From positions 174,462-238,461 of the forward strand of contig JAMPEJ010000002.1 in assembly GCA_023665205.1 (NCBI GenBank): a DNA stretch of 64,000 nucleotides, given 5' to 3'. Within the stretch, counting starts at the first letter, position 1, and each line of letters opens with the position of its first letter. The stretch comes from Corallococcus sp. (GTDB taxonomy: Bacteria; Bacillota; Clostridia; Christensenellales; CAG-314). Below, piece after piece: positions 18,569 to 27,949 of this stretch. A program made the translations under genes and the position numbers. The notes beneath the pieces were generated by a model. The model searched no databases and was not told the DNA's origin. It was given only the letters and a program-made list of their open reading frames with translations.

Positions 18569-19951
18569 TCAAATTAAATTATTTTTAGATAGCATATCCA
18601 AAACTTTAGCACCCGGTTCCATACTTATTGCAGTATACTGTCTTGATAACACAAGTGGTGCAATTGAAGAAGTATCCATATCGCACTTCAATTCTTGCAA
18701 TAATCTCAAGGCACATTGTAAATTATTATATTTCAAATAATCACTTTTTTCCTTTTTAAAAACTTCCAGCTTACTCTTATTGCCTACAAAATACGGTAAG
18801 TCAAAAATTAAAATATTGCCTTGCTTATTTTTCCAAATAAAATCTTGTCCATAATATGTTTCCGCACCAAAAGTTGTACCTGAAGCTTCTCGATTAAAAT
18901 TAATATATTTGTCTCTAAACTCATCTGATACACATAATAAAGATTCAGGCTCTAAATGTTTTTCAATAAGATTTGCATAATCATTAATTGCTAATCCACC
19001 ATTTACTAACCCAATAATCAACAAATCCGTATAACCCTTCTCTCGCATCTGCAAATTAATTTCATTAATAATCTGCATAATTGCCCCATGCAACCAAGCA
19101 GCAGTTCCTGCGACAGCCAAAGGACCATTTATTACTATAGCAAGACTATTAAACAATTTTAGATATGTATCCTTATTTTTTAATCTTAATATTCGCAATA
19201 AATGTGCCAAATGAATATGACGAATGGCTTTTTCAAATCTTCCAAGTACACCTTGATTGCTTGGAGATGCTTCATCTATCTCCTCAAATAATCTTAGTGT
19301 ATCTGTAGCAAATATTCTCTTATGGCATTCAGGGCAATATTGTTCTTCCTCAATGTTATAGACTTCTAAATCTTTTCTTCCACATCCATTGGGACATTTA
19401 TGTAAAATAATTTTATTGGGTTTACCATCTTTTCTAAATGATGATAACCAAAATAGAGTTGTTTTTAGACTTGTTTTTCTATCTGTTTTATCTTCTCTAA
19501 TGTTTTCAAAATACTCATCTAACGCTAATCTAAAACTTTCGCTTGTTGTGTCTGCGTCTTTATATTTTATATTACTACTCGGTAAAGTAAATGTTATTGT
19601 TTCTTTTTCATCAGTTAATTTTGCCACTTCAAAAGGATTCACAAACTTTGCGCCTTTTAACAATAGCATATCTTTATTTTTTAAAAGATAATTAACAAGT
19701 TTTACATAACCAATATTTGTAAATGGAATATCTTCACGCACCTGTGCCTCATAACTGCTTGAATCTATAGTAATAATATTATCAGGTAATATGCCCGAAT
19801 TGGCGATGCTTACTTTTATAAAAGAACTTGTGATTTCAGATATTTCTTCTCCAGTAGGCTCTCTCATATACGTGCATCTCTGCAAAAAATCTAAAACATC
19901 TGGATTTTGCACTATATCAACATGAGATGTTTTATTGGCATCATTAATCAT
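18569..19951 (-). CDS. NurA-like nuclease partner of HerA
   Basis: 460 aa. An early IITIDSSSYEA strand resembles the NurA (I/V)DGS metal site, and the C-terminal region (GPLAVAGTAAWLHGAI..., then an LIIGLVNGGL segment) matches the NurA RNase H-like fold in layout. A four-cysteine zinc ribbon (CPNGCG...CPECHK, ~185-225) is inserted. NurA works with HerA as an end-resecting nuclease or, in defence loci, as the effector. The start overlaps the HerA stop (ATGATTAA), so translation is coupled. The nuclease assignment rests on the motif, the pairing and the order. Confidence 0.6.
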   Translation of the reverse strand: MINDANKTSHVDIVQNPDVLDFLQRCTYMREPTGEEISEITSSFIKVSIANSGILPDNIITIDSSSYEAQVREDIPFTNIGYVKLVNYLLKNKDMLLLKGAKFVNPFEVAKLTDEKETITFTLPSSNIKYKDADTTSESFRLALDEYFENIREDKTDRKTSLKTTLFWLSSFRKDGKPNKIILHKCPNGCGRKDLEVYNIEEEQYCPECHKRIFATDTLRLFEEIDEASPSNQGVLGRFEKAIRHIHLAHLLRILRLKNKDTYLKLFNSLAIVINGPLAVAGTAAWLHGAIMQIINEINLQMREKGYTDLLIIGLVNGGLAINDYANLIEKHLEPESLLCVSDEFRDKYINFNREASGTTFGAETYYGQDFIWKNKQGNILIFDLPYFVGNKSKLEVFKKEKSDYLKYNNLQCALRLLQELKCDMDTSSIAPLVLSRQYTAISMEPGAKVLDMLSKNNLI

Positions 19952-21899
19952 TTAAATTCTGCTCTCTCCTTATTTTTTCAGGATCAAACCTATCTATTTG
20001 AATCGGAATCACGAACGGACTTGATAATGTTTTAACTCTAGCAAAACCCACATCTTGGCTTCTAAGTAGGGATTGGCTAAAATCTGAAAAATCATAAAAT
20101 TTAGCTAACTCTCCTATTTCTTTTTCACTATTTAAATGAGTAACAAACCAATTTTCAGTATTAGCTAATATATTAGGATGCACAGATGAAACTTCCTGAG
20201 TAGCATAAACTAAAGCAATACGATATTTAGCTCCCTCCTTTGCCAAACGTGGCCAAGTATCGGTCAACTCCATTTTCTTCCCTATTAAGTTATGGGCTTC
20301 CTCAATATATACAACAATATTGGACGGCTTTTTCCCATCAGTAAAAGCCTCCATTGATTTATTAAAAATATATTTGGCTATTTTTTTACTTGTTTTTTCT
20401 CTTAATGCCGCATTGCCAACTGATAAATCTATAATTATTATTTTACCAGCAGACAAAAAATCATAAATCTCTTTTGATACATCTTCTGTTCTATTATATG
20501 AATGATACTTATTTGCTGGCGTAAGTAATTTATAGCCCGTTATGTAATTATCTGAATCATTTTTTTGACACAGTAAGTTTAGCATACATTTGCATTCATC
20601 TGTTATCCACTTATTAATTGGATCTTCATCTTTGTGTTCTCTTAAAGTTTTAAACCACTCATATGCCTCACTTAAAGCCAAGCCATTTTTGGGATTAACC
20701 GATGGATTTACAATATTGCGAACTTTCTCATTTGCTTCAAAGTAAACCTTCTGATCATATTTTGGTTGAAAATTAGCTACATATAATAAAACTTTATATA
20801 ATGCAATTTTTCTCTTCCATTTTTGCTGATCCTCAAAAGTTTCTGGCTTATCAAAAGTTAAGTTCATAAATTGAACGATGTCAGAAGCTGAAGATGACGA
20901 GTTTTCTTTCATCACATCACAAATAATATTATGACCATCTTCTAATTGTTCATAAAAATTATTTAACAGTGGTTTAAAGCCATCTGAATTTATCATTCTA
21001 TATCTTATACAATCATCTTTATATATATCTGCTATTGCTCCTTTGTCTTGTTCATTAGCATTGGCATATTCACCATTTATATCATAAATTAACTGTCCTA
21101 TAGGCAAATTGCATTTTTGTGAAATGCCCTTAACGACAGATATTGTCTGTTTAATCATATTAGATTTACCTGTTCTAGTCATACCCAAAACTGCCGTTCT
21201 ACGAGCAAGAAAATCCGAAGGCTGTATAGTAAATGGAACTAGATTATCTTCATCCGTTCTATGTAATCTATCTGTTGACGTATATCTTACAGTTCCGATT
21301 TTAAAAGGTTCTACTTCTCCTTGTATTCCTAAGGCTTTAAATTCAGATTTAGAACTCTTTTTCCTTATTGGATCCACATAATTAACTATCTGTTCAAGAG
21401 CCGTACCCGTTGGCATATACACATTCAATTTTAAAGAAGTATAAAATGTCTCTATATCACTTCCCAAAACCAAATCTTCGTTTTTGATATAAAATGTGCC
21501 TAAAACTCTACATTCTAAGCCGCTAAATTGCATCTTATTTTTTGTAAAAACATCATAATCCTCATCTTCGCCTTCTATAAAAACAGCTTTCTGCTTTTGA
21601 AAACCATCAATTTTAGTCCTTATCATATCATCGTCTTGAGGCAACTTGCAAGAGCCATTTACTCTAAATAATATCACTTGTTGATCAGTATCATCAGTCT
21701 CGGAGAATTTTTTAGGATTAAAAGACGTTGCAACAAGAAAAGAATTATGAGGAATACCTTTTACTTTTTGCTTCCATTCATCATTAGTAACAATAAGCGC
21801 TTTCTCATAATTTATTGAATACACCCAACCAATAAAATTATCTTCCTGTATCAAATCAAGCAACTTATTATCAATATCTATCTTGTTTATTATACTCAT
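19944..21899 (-). CDS. HerA-type hexameric DNA translocase ATPase
   Basis: 651 aa. N-terminal HAS-barrel-like region, Walker A GMTRTGKSNM (~240), Walker B VVYIEEAHNL (~540), then LAKEGAKYRIALVYATQEVSSV, the HerA/FtsK-type sensor segment. The family forms hexameric rings that pump double-stranded DNA. Coupled to the NurA-like gene downstream; preceded by a Dam-type methylase and an AlbA_2 protein on the same strand. HerA-nuclease pairs are known anti-phage systems. Confidence 0.85.
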   Translation of the reverse strand: MSIINKIDIDNKLLDLIQEDNFIGWVYSINYEKALIVTNDEWKQKVKGIPHNSFLVATSFNPKKFSETDDTDQQVILFRVNGSCKLPQDDDMIRTKIDGFQKQKAVFIEGEDEDYDVFTKNKMQFSGLECRVLGTFYIKNEDLVLGSDIETFYTSLKLNVYMPTGTALEQIVNYVDPIRKKSSKSEFKALGIQGEVEPFKIGTVRYTSTDRLHRTDEDNLVPFTIQPSDFLARRTAVLGMTRTGKSNMIKQTISVVKGISQKCNLPIGQLIYDINGEYANANEQDKGAIADIYKDDCIRYRMINSDGFKPLLNNFYEQLEDGHNIICDVMKENSSSSASDIVQFMNLTFDKPETFEDQQKWKRKIALYKVLLYVANFQPKYDQKVYFEANEKVRNIVNPSVNPKNGLALSEAYEWFKTLREHKDEDPINKWITDECKCMLNLLCQKNDSDNYITGYKLLTPANKYHSYNRTEDVSKEIYDFLSAGKIIIIDLSVGNAALREKTSKKIAKYIFNKSMEAFTDGKKPSNIVVYIEEAHNLIGKKMELTDTWPRLAKEGAKYRIALVYATQEVSSVHPNILANTENWFVTHLNSEKEIGELAKFYDFSDFSQSLLRSQDVGFARVKTLSSPFVIPIQIDRFDPEKIRREQNLND

Positions 21900-21909
21900 A
21901 TCAAAAACC

Positions 21910-22770
21910 TCATCTTATGTTCATATCTAATTTTTCTAAAGCTTCTTTACTTGGCCAGAAATTATCAGATAATGCTATAATTTCTTTATTTTTTCCCTTA
22001 TTTGCCGCACTATGATTAATATCATACCTCTTAATATACTTATCCTTATACAATTCAACTATTTCGGTCTCATCATCATACGTTAACATCCAAGGAATAT
22101 TAAGTCGACGTATTAATTCTGCAATATCGCTATGGTCTGTCAAAGTAAAAAAGTTTTTATATAGTTCTTTTCCTTTTTTAAAATAAGGAGGATCAAAATA
22201 TATAAATCCATTGTCAGTGTAAAGAGGCAAGTAATTAATTATAAAATCCCTTATCTCTTTATTGTATAGAATGATTTTTTCTTTATATGTCGATATCTTC
22301 TTAATCCTTTTGACCAAATCTATTTTATTAAACCTTGCATCAATCAAATAATTACCTTTTTGATCAAATCCACCGATAGGCCCAGCTTTTATTATTCCAG
22401 ATCTATTAGTTCTATTTAAGTAAAATGTCGCAAATGCTAATTCAAGTGAATACGTGTCATTTCGTTCAACATAAATCTTTTTTTGTTTTTTCCATTCCTC
22501 TACCGAAATCGGAGTATTATCAATTAGCGAAATTAGTTTTTCGGTTTCATTTAAAATTGCATACCATATTGAATAAATCGCCATATCATAATCATTGATA
22601 ACTATACTTTCAACCTTATTATTAAACAGTAACGATAGTGCAACTCCTGCACCCCCCACAAACGGCTCAATGTAAGTTCCATTTTTTACGCCAGAACTTT
22701 CCATTAATAACGCGACTAAAGGGGTTATTTTCGCTTTTCCACCAGGATATCTTAACGGAGAATAATTCAT
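21910..22770 (-). CDS. DNA adenine methylase (D12 class N6-MTase)
   Basis: 286 aa, typical Dam length. Motifs in order: LRYPGGKAKI at the N-terminus (SAM-binding start), EPFVGGAGVALSLL (motif I), INDYD, and FDPPYFKKG (motif IV DPPY). Transfers methyl to adenine N6. It lies 11 bases before herA. Likely marks self DNA for the HerA-NurA pair, or is independent; order and strand favour the former. Confidence 0.9.
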   Translation of the reverse strand: MNYSPLRYPGGKAKITPLVALLMESSGVKNGTYIEPFVGGAGVALSLLFNNKVESIVINDYDMAIYSIWYAILNETEKLISLIDNTPISVEEWKKQKKIYVERNDTYSLELAFATFYLNRTNRSGIIKAGPIGGFDQKGNYLIDARFNKIDLVKRIKKISTYKEKIILYNKEIRDFIINYLPLYTDNGFIYFDPPYFKKGKELYKNFFTLTDHSDIAELIRRLNIPWMLTYDDETEIVELYKDKYIKRYDINHSAANKGKNKEIIALSDNFWPSKEALEKLDMNIR

Positions 22771-22784
22771 ACCATAACTCCTAA

Positions 22785-23714
22785 TTAATTTAATTCGAAT
22801 ATAATTGTATTGATTAACATTTCAAATTTCATTTCTTTATTTGATGCATCAATTAGGCTAATTGAAAATTTCAATTTCTCTTTTTCTTTTTCTTTATTCC
22901 TTACTATTTCAACCATTTCATTGCTAACTTTTACAAACAGTATTTTCTGATATTGCGAATGCGCTTGAATTTGCAACGGCTTTACGTCTATACTTGTTAA
23001 TTCTTTTGTATAGACGTCATCTTGATTCTCAATGTAACTGATTTGACTACTTGTAGAAGTATTATAATACTGCCAATAGATTTTGCCTTTATGTACAATG
23101 ATAGACCTATTACTATTGTTATCTATAAGTATTTGTACACAACATACTTGTTCCTTTTTATGCCCATGTCGTAAATTTATAAAGCGTATAGCATTGTCTT
23201 TTACCGTAAGTAATATTTTTTCACGATTAGCATAAATACAATCCAAATCGTTTCTGTTTGCCTTAAAATTTGTAGCACCATGTCTTATGTAAATTTCCCC
23301 CGAACCCAATAATTTTTTACCATTTTTATGATAATCTTTCTTTATTAAATAAGGGCGATCTACATTATCAGAAATCACTAATGACAATAATTTTTTTCCT
23401 TTATAAGTAAATTTAAAGATTTCTACATTAATGAATGGCTCACAATATTCTTTGAGTACTTGATTTATTTCGGAAATGTCCCTTACTTTATCATAATCAA
23501 TATCACAGAGTTCGTAATTGTTGGCAACGCCGACAATTATATATTTTTCTTCATTGCTCTCAGAATTGGCAAAACTCATCACATCTTTAATTAAATCTTG
23601 TGTTGTTTCTTTATGATAAAATTCTTGCTTAAAATCAACAAATTCCGATTCTATTTGATTATCAATTAATTGTATTAACTTTTGTTCTCTAAGTTTCTCT
23701 TTTTCCATAGTCAT
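22785..23714 (-). CDS. Schlafen/AlbA_2-domain protein
   Basis: 309 aa (ATG 23708 also possible). Residues ~15-150 form an AlbA_2 (Schlafen-type) domain: ESEFVDFKQEFYHKE, then a DVMSFANSESNEEKYIIVGV strand and an IYIRHGATNFKA segment. These domains bind nucleic acids; some eukaryotic Schlafens are tRNA or rRNA nucleases. The C-terminal half is beta-rich, unassigned. First gene of the leftward AlbA_2-dam-herA-nurA cluster. Confidence 0.75.
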   Translation of the reverse strand: MTMEKEKLREQKLIQLIDNQIESEFVDFKQEFYHKETTQDLIKDVMSFANSESNEEKYIIVGVANNYELCDIDYDKVRDISEINQVLKEYCEPFINVEIFKFTYKGKKLLSLVISDNVDRPYLIKKDYHKNGKKLLGSGEIYIRHGATNFKANRNDLDCIYANREKILLTVKDNAIRFINLRHGHKKEQVCCVQILIDNNSNRSIIVHKGKIYWQYYNTSTSSQISYIENQDDVYTKELTSIDVKPLQIQAHSQYQKILFVKVSNEMVEIVRNKEKEKEKLKFSISLIDASNKEMKFEMLINTIIFELN

Positions 23715-23780
23715 CCGTTTAATCTATTTCATAGTAGCCAAGTTCATCTTCAATTTAAGATGAAATATCCTATTACATTA

Positions 23781-24458
23781 TTAACGTTTCTGATATTTTT
23801 CTTCGGCTTCCAACCTTGCTCTTAAGTCCGATAAAATCTCTCCGTTATATGTAAAATACAGCGTACCTTGAACCGGATGATTTAGTCCCAACAATTTCTG
23901 CGCCAATGCGCTTACCGATGTAGTTGTGCCGTTGCATTTAATAGTTCTATCACCTACTACCGTACACACAATAGACGTATCATTTTTATAAACTATTTCT
24001 TCCCCGATATTGATACCACAAGCAAAAAATGAAAATGGAGAACGCCGCTCGATACTTTCTTCCTTTATTTCATTTGCCGTTTCTTCATCTTGCTTTTCAC
24101 TCAGAGATGGCGTATGGCGTTTCAAGTTTTTCGTTAAGCCGTTTATTTTTGCAATACCTTCAAGTAGCTTGTATGCATCTTCTGCGCTCATTGCATAAAA
24201 CTCACGCACACGCTTTTTGCCCTCAAAAGTTTCGATAGCGCGGAGATTAGGGTTAAGGCTGTCGATAATATTATGAATCTGGATATCCGAAAGCCTATCG
24301 GTAACTTCATAGGTTGCATAGACATGAAAAGCAAACGGAACGCACTCACTACGGTTCAGTTGCTTTAGCCTTTTATTAATATCATCGGCATAGCCTATTT
24401 TTACATAGTCTTTAAACGACGGGTTGGTAAGAATATAAATAACGCCTTTGTTTTCCAT
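23781..24458 (-). CDS. GIY-YIG (T5orf172/MUG113-like) nuclease-type protein
   Basis: 225 aa. Starts GVIYILTNPSF...VKIGYADD, the T5orf172 form of the GIY-YIG fold, with a later conserved REFYAMS containing the catalytic-type glutamate. The C-terminal ~85 residues resemble the restriction-associated DUF4357 domain (CNGTTTSVSALAQKLLG... then GEILSDLRARL). Preceded 23 bases upstream by the XRE regulator, GAGGAAA ribosome site. Probable DNA endonuclease of the defence island; substrate unknown. Confidence 0.75.
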   Translation of the reverse strand: MENKGVIYILTNPSFKDYVKIGYADDINKRLKQLNRSECVPFAFHVYATYEVTDRLSDIQIHNIIDSLNPNLRAIETFEGKKRVREFYAMSAEDAYKLLEGIAKINGLTKNLKRHTPSLSEKQDEETANEIKEESIERRSPFSFFACGINIGEEIVYKNDTSIVCTVVGDRTIKCNGTTTSVSALAQKLLGLNHPVQGTLYFTYNGEILSDLRARLEAEEKYQKR

Positions 24459-24481
24459 AATTATTTCCTCATGCGTAAGTT

Positions 24482-24685
24482 TCAGAGTGTCAAGTCCGCC
24501 ACAAACTCTATACCGTTTTCTTCGCAGAATTTTTCAAAACGATATAACGTCAACTTTTGAGGAAGAGCCTTCCCGTTCTCCCAACGGTTGATTGTAGCAA
24601 AAGAAACGTCAAGCTTTCTCGCCAACATTTCTTGACTTAAATTGAGTTTGAGCCTTGTTTCAAGGCAGAACTTAGAAAATTGCAT
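24482..24685 (-). CDS. XRE-family HTH regulator, 67 aa
   Basis: Single helix-turn-helix domain: RLKLNLSQEMLARKLDVSFATINRWENGKALP, the typical XRE pattern. First gene from the promoter at 24710-24738, so it probably represses its own operon with the GIY-YIG gene. Two overlapping TATAAT-like repeats in the promoter could be its operator. Confidence 0.85.
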   Translation of the reverse strand: MQFSKFCLETRLKLNLSQEMLARKLDVSFATINRWENGKALPQKLTLYRFEKFCEENGIEFVADLTL

Positions 24686-24709
24686 AATTCACCTACTAAA
24701 TTATAACAT

Positions 24710-24738
24710 ATTATAGCATATCTTGATTTGACTGTCAA
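24710..24738 (-). promoter_or_regulatory. Consensus promoter of the XRE/GIY-YIG operon
   Basis: On the minus strand, TTGACA (24738-24733), 17 bases, TATAAT (24715-24710), both perfect. A second TTATAATTT follows ten bases on. Confidence 0.75.
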
Positions 24739-24823
24739 TAGCTGCCCATAAATTATCTGGTTAGTACTAACAAATTGGAGAAAAAGAGACCTAAAACCTC
24801 TATTTTTGCCCCTAAAAACCACA

Positions 24824-24858
24824 TTTTTGAATGACGGACGGTGTCCGTCATTCAAAAA
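24824..24858. terminator. Perfect 16-bp hairpin near island right end
   Basis: TTTTTGAATGACGGAC, three-base loop, and its exact complement ending in AAAAA. Perfect symmetry makes orientation ambiguous. A second weaker C/G-rich hairpin (CACCCCCTAT...AGGGAGTG) follows. Confidence 0.5.
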
Positions 24859-24929
24859 GCACCCCCTATTTTTTAGGGAGTGCCTTGGGAGTTTGGGAGA
24901 ATTAAGGTTGAAAATCAGTCCCAAATGCG

Positions 24930-25000
24930 CTTTATATTGTAGTTTTATAAATTTTTGACACTATATCTTGTGTCGGTTGATTTAGGTTACTTCCTCTGAC
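24930..25000. other. Probable right end (attR region) of the defence island
   Basis: An ATATTGTA...TTTTTGAC...CACTATAT(T/C)TTGTG pattern here (24931-24974) also occurs at the right end of the tRNA-Val element (61724-61770). In both places the att-like core begins 17 bases after the motif: TTCCTCTGAC at 24991-25000 here, compare TTCCTTTGAC at 1084-1093 on the left. GC content and gene type change here from AT-rich defence genes to the core chromosome. Boundary inferred. Confidence 0.45.
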
Positions 25001-25414
25001 AAAGGCACAAAACACTTGAAAGAAGATGTTTCCAACAATAAATTTTTTGTGTGCATTAATTATAATCCAAGAGTAAATACAAAAAGGTCTCACAATGATT
25101 GCTTAAAAAAGCTATTGACGAATACTGCACCATAAAGACTCCAATTATTTTTATCAATAAAATAAACACAGTCGTAGCAAAACAATAAACGCACTTCGGT
25201 TGGACTTTTTCTTTGTTCTTCAACTTTCGCTTGTTAAGTTTTATTACGTCTCCACTTGGAACAATCCTTATATTATAAAAGAAATCCACCGGCATAGCCG
25301 GTGGTTTCCTTTTGACGACAAAAAAGCCAAGAACAAGTCTTGGCTTTTTTGAATTCAGATTTTTTGCTACTAAGTTGCATTTGCGTTGACGCCGTTTATA
25401 AGACAACCGCAAAA
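25001..25414. other. Intergenic region with REP-like hairpin and terminator
   Basis: No convincing gene. A leftward open frame of 120 codons spans the region but runs through two hairpins and lacks a ribosome site. CCACCGGC-ATA-GCCGGTGG (25286-25304) resembles GCCGACGGC-ATA-GCCGTCGGC at 61613-61633, suggesting a repeat family with an ATA loop. AAGCCAAGA...TCTTGGCTTTTTT (25322-25351) is a terminator for the leftward gene ending at 25415. Confidence 0.5.
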
Positions 25415-27898
25415 TCAACCTTGTTGGAACGCCTCGTTGATTCCCAAAATGAATTGAGACAAATAGTAGTTGCCGCCTGATTTCAGCGCTTTCATATTGA
25501 GTCCCAACGACATAATAGTTCTGCGGTTGCTGTTTGCCGTATCCAAATCCAAGAAAGACTTGGTTATACCGTTTTGCCCCGCATAATCCGTGTAAAGCGC
25601 GCCGCCGCTTTGTCCATTCATAACCGTTTTGAACATTGCCGCTTGGTCAAACAATGGGCTTTTCTTATTAAGGTTGTTGATAAGCGTGGTAAAGTTGACG
25701 CGTCCGGATTGCGCTACCGCCGACTCCAACTGGATGCCGTAGTTCATCATCAAGTCGTCAGGGTTGGATGCTTCACCGCCTTCGCGGACTTTTAGTATAA
25801 TCCCGTTGTTACTTCCGAGCATTTGCGTGATTGCCGCCACAAGCTGTTTTGCCGCCGCATAAGACGAAGTGTCGGCCTGCAAAAACGCAGAGTTGTTGAG
25901 ATCCAACCAGTTGTCGAAAACTACGTTTCCTTTCAGTTCTATCGTGTGTCCGTTGCTTGGAAGCGCGTTGAAATTGGGCGAGCCGTATGCGTCGAAATAA
26001 GTCGTGTTTGCGTATTGACCTTGGTTTGTGGAATCCAAAAATTCCTTTACGCCGTCGTAGTAAACAAATCCGTCAATCATTTGTCCGGAATAGTCAGTTT
26101 GCGGCAACACCGCCGCGTGACCTGCATGTCCGAACGTAGAACCGTCCAAAACAAGCTTGCGGCTTACCCTGGTGTAAACGCAGAAACCCGCCACGTCGTC
26201 TATCGTGCTGTCCTTGATCGTTACCGAAGCCGAACGCACGGACGTGACCCCGTTGAGCACGCGGGAAAGTTCGCAACCGTCCAACGTAACGTTGGCGCCG
26301 CTTGCTTTGATACCGTTGAGAGAACGGAAACCTACATACGTTTCTCCGGAGGAAACGTTCATGCCGGAGTTGGCCTTTACGACGACGTTGTTAAACGTAG
26401 CGTTGACGGGGACAAAAGTGCCTGTACCGTCGTAGAAAGAGTTGAGATACGTCCTTTCCGTTTCTACGTACGCGGAAGAGTTGGCGTAAGTAGGATCGTC
26501 GCCCTGCGTCTGCCAATGAGCGCGAAGTTCCGGCGAGTAGTAGAAAGATTTGTCGTCGCGAGTGACGTTTACAAGTTTGCCGCTACGCTCCTCGATCTTT
26601 GCAATTTGGAAAATTGCGGGGTTGCCGTCGTGACAGAACACTTCTTTGGAATTGTTGCTTTCCATAACTGCTTGGAAATATTTGGCGTTTTCCGCAGAGA
26701 CGGTATGCCCGTTGCCGTCCAACACCACGTCGTGATAACGCACGTAAATTCTGCCGCTGTGGTCGGCTTCGCCGGTACCCGTGCGCACGTATTCGTTGCC
26801 TGCAACTGTAAAGCAAGAGTCGGCGTCAACGGTGATATCCTTGACCAATACGATATGCTCTTTTTGGTTTTCTCCCTCGTTGAATGCGGCAAGCAATTCC
26901 GCATGGTTGCTTACGTTCCAACCGTCCGTAACGGTAAACGTGTACTCTATCTTGACGGAAGCGTCGTACTTGAAGGCTACTTCCACTTTGTAAGCGTTGC
27001 CGTTGGCGGCAGACTTAAATTGGAAATTGTTTCCGTCGATCGCAACTACGCTAGTAAGCGTTTCGCCCGTAAGCAAAGTAGAACCGAGGTACACTTTTGT
27101 TTCTACTTGCGGATCGTCGTGAACATTTGTAAGATATTCAAATTTGTAGTTGTTTTGCGAACCTACGAGATAATCGTTTACGGTAGCGTTTTGCAAATGC
27201 GTGGGCAAAGTCAAAACTTTAACTTTTTCAATAACTTCGAACGCAAGAGTCTTGGTGCTGCCTCCGGACGTTGCGCTGACGGTAAACGTACCCAAGTTGT
27301 CGGCAGAAAACTCGCCCTGATTGAACTTTACCGCGCCGTCGTTATTCTGCACGGCGAACGTTACTCCGCTTGCCTGCAATTTGTAGTTTGTACCGCGGAA
27401 TACGACGTATTTATTTTCCTCTGCGTCAAACTTAACTTCCGTTGTGGAAGAACCGAGGTCTAGCGAGTTAGTATCGAAGTCGTATGCAAGATCCTGTGCG
27501 GCCGTGCTTGTCGTTTCGATATTTATCGTATCGGTTTTGCCGCCGTCCGCCGTTTTTACCGTTATCGTTGCTCCGATAAAGGGCGTGGACGACTTGACCA
27601 ATCCTTCCGCAGAAACCGTCACGGCAGAATTGGACGAAGTAAAGGTCACCGCCTTGTTATCGGCATTGTCCGGCGAAACTTTCCATTTAAGCTGTTTGGA
27701 CGCCTCGCCGGAAGTCACGTCCAAACGGAAAGATTTTGCAGCAGCGTCGGCAAAAGGTTTGCCGTCGTCGCCCAAAAACTCTACGCCCGTAACGCTTACT
27801 TCACGGGGTTTGAAGAAAAATTGCGAGCCCAAAATGCCGACGATAATGACGACCACTATGGGTACTACAATCAATACAATCAACGTTTTTTTGTTCAT
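25415..27898 (-). CDS. Membrane-anchored surface protein with Ig-like and beta-helix parts
   Basis: 827 aa from ATG 27898 (AGGAGGAAA site upstream; an in-frame start 13 codons earlier has none). One N-terminal membrane segment (TLIVLIVVPIVVVIIVGILG) acts as signal anchor. Residues ~45-140 look like a bacterial Ig-like (BIG_2) domain (VTFTSSNSAVTVSAEGLVKSS). From ~350 the sequence has parallel beta-helix features: DVVLDGNGHTVSAENAKYF, TFNNVVVKANSG, NVTLDGCELSRV, SVTIKDSTIDDV, like pectate-lyase/NosD folds. Likely an extracellular carbohydrate-binding or degrading protein, though no catalytic residues are assigned. It is downstream of the ABC transporter genes on the same strand, 51 bases from the permease. 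Confidence 0.75.
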   Translation of the reverse strand: MNKKTLIVLIVVPIVVVIIVGILGSQFFFKPREVSVTGVEFLGDDGKPFADAAAKSFRLDVTSGEASKQLKWKVSPDNADNKAVTFTSSNSAVTVSAEGLVKSSTPFIGATITVKTADGGKTDTINIETTSTAAQDLAYDFDTNSLDLGSSTTEVKFDAEENKYVVFRGTNYKLQASGVTFAVQNNDGAVKFNQGEFSADNLGTFTVSATSGGSTKTLAFEVIEKVKVLTLPTHLQNATVNDYLVGSQNNYKFEYLTNVHDDPQVETKVYLGSTLLTGETLTSVVAIDGNNFQFKSAANGNAYKVEVAFKYDASVKIEYTFTVTDGWNVSNHAELLAAFNEGENQKEHIVLVKDITVDADSCFTVAGNEYVRTGTGEADHSGRIYVRYHDVVLDGNGHTVSAENAKYFQAVMESNNSKEVFCHDGNPAIFQIAKIEERSGKLVNVTRDDKSFYYSPELRAHWQTQGDDPTYANSSAYVETERTYLNSFYDGTGTFVPVNATFNNVVVKANSGMNVSSGETYVGFRSLNGIKASGANVTLDGCELSRVLNGVTSVRSASVTIKDSTIDDVAGFCVYTRVSRKLVLDGSTFGHAGHAAVLPQTDYSGQMIDGFVYYDGVKEFLDSTNQGQYANTTYFDAYGSPNFNALPSNGHTIELKGNVVFDNWLDLNNSAFLQADTSSYAAAKQLVAAITQMLGSNNGIILKVREGGEASNPDDLMMNYGIQLESAVAQSGRVNFTTLINNLNKKSPLFDQAAMFKTVMNGQSGGALYTDYAGQNGITKSFLDLDTANSNRRTIMSLGLNMKALKSGGNYYLSQFILGINEAFQQG

Positions 27899-27949
27899 TA
27901 AATTTCCTCCTGTTTTGCCGCATTTGCGGCTTTTCATAAAAATATACCG

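Noticed and set aside
24991..25000. Full-length second att copy of tRNA-Gln
   Set aside because: Only about ten bases match the left core; the T-arm and acceptor are not repeated here, so I report it only as a possible core.
25056..25418. 120-codon leftward frame
   Set aside because: Runs across two hairpins and overlaps the start of the terminator region; no ribosome site or recognisable domain.
25823..27463. 546-codon open frame on the plus strand
   Set aside because: Lies wholly antisense to the surface-protein gene, rich in Arg/Val typical of shadow frames, no ribosome site.
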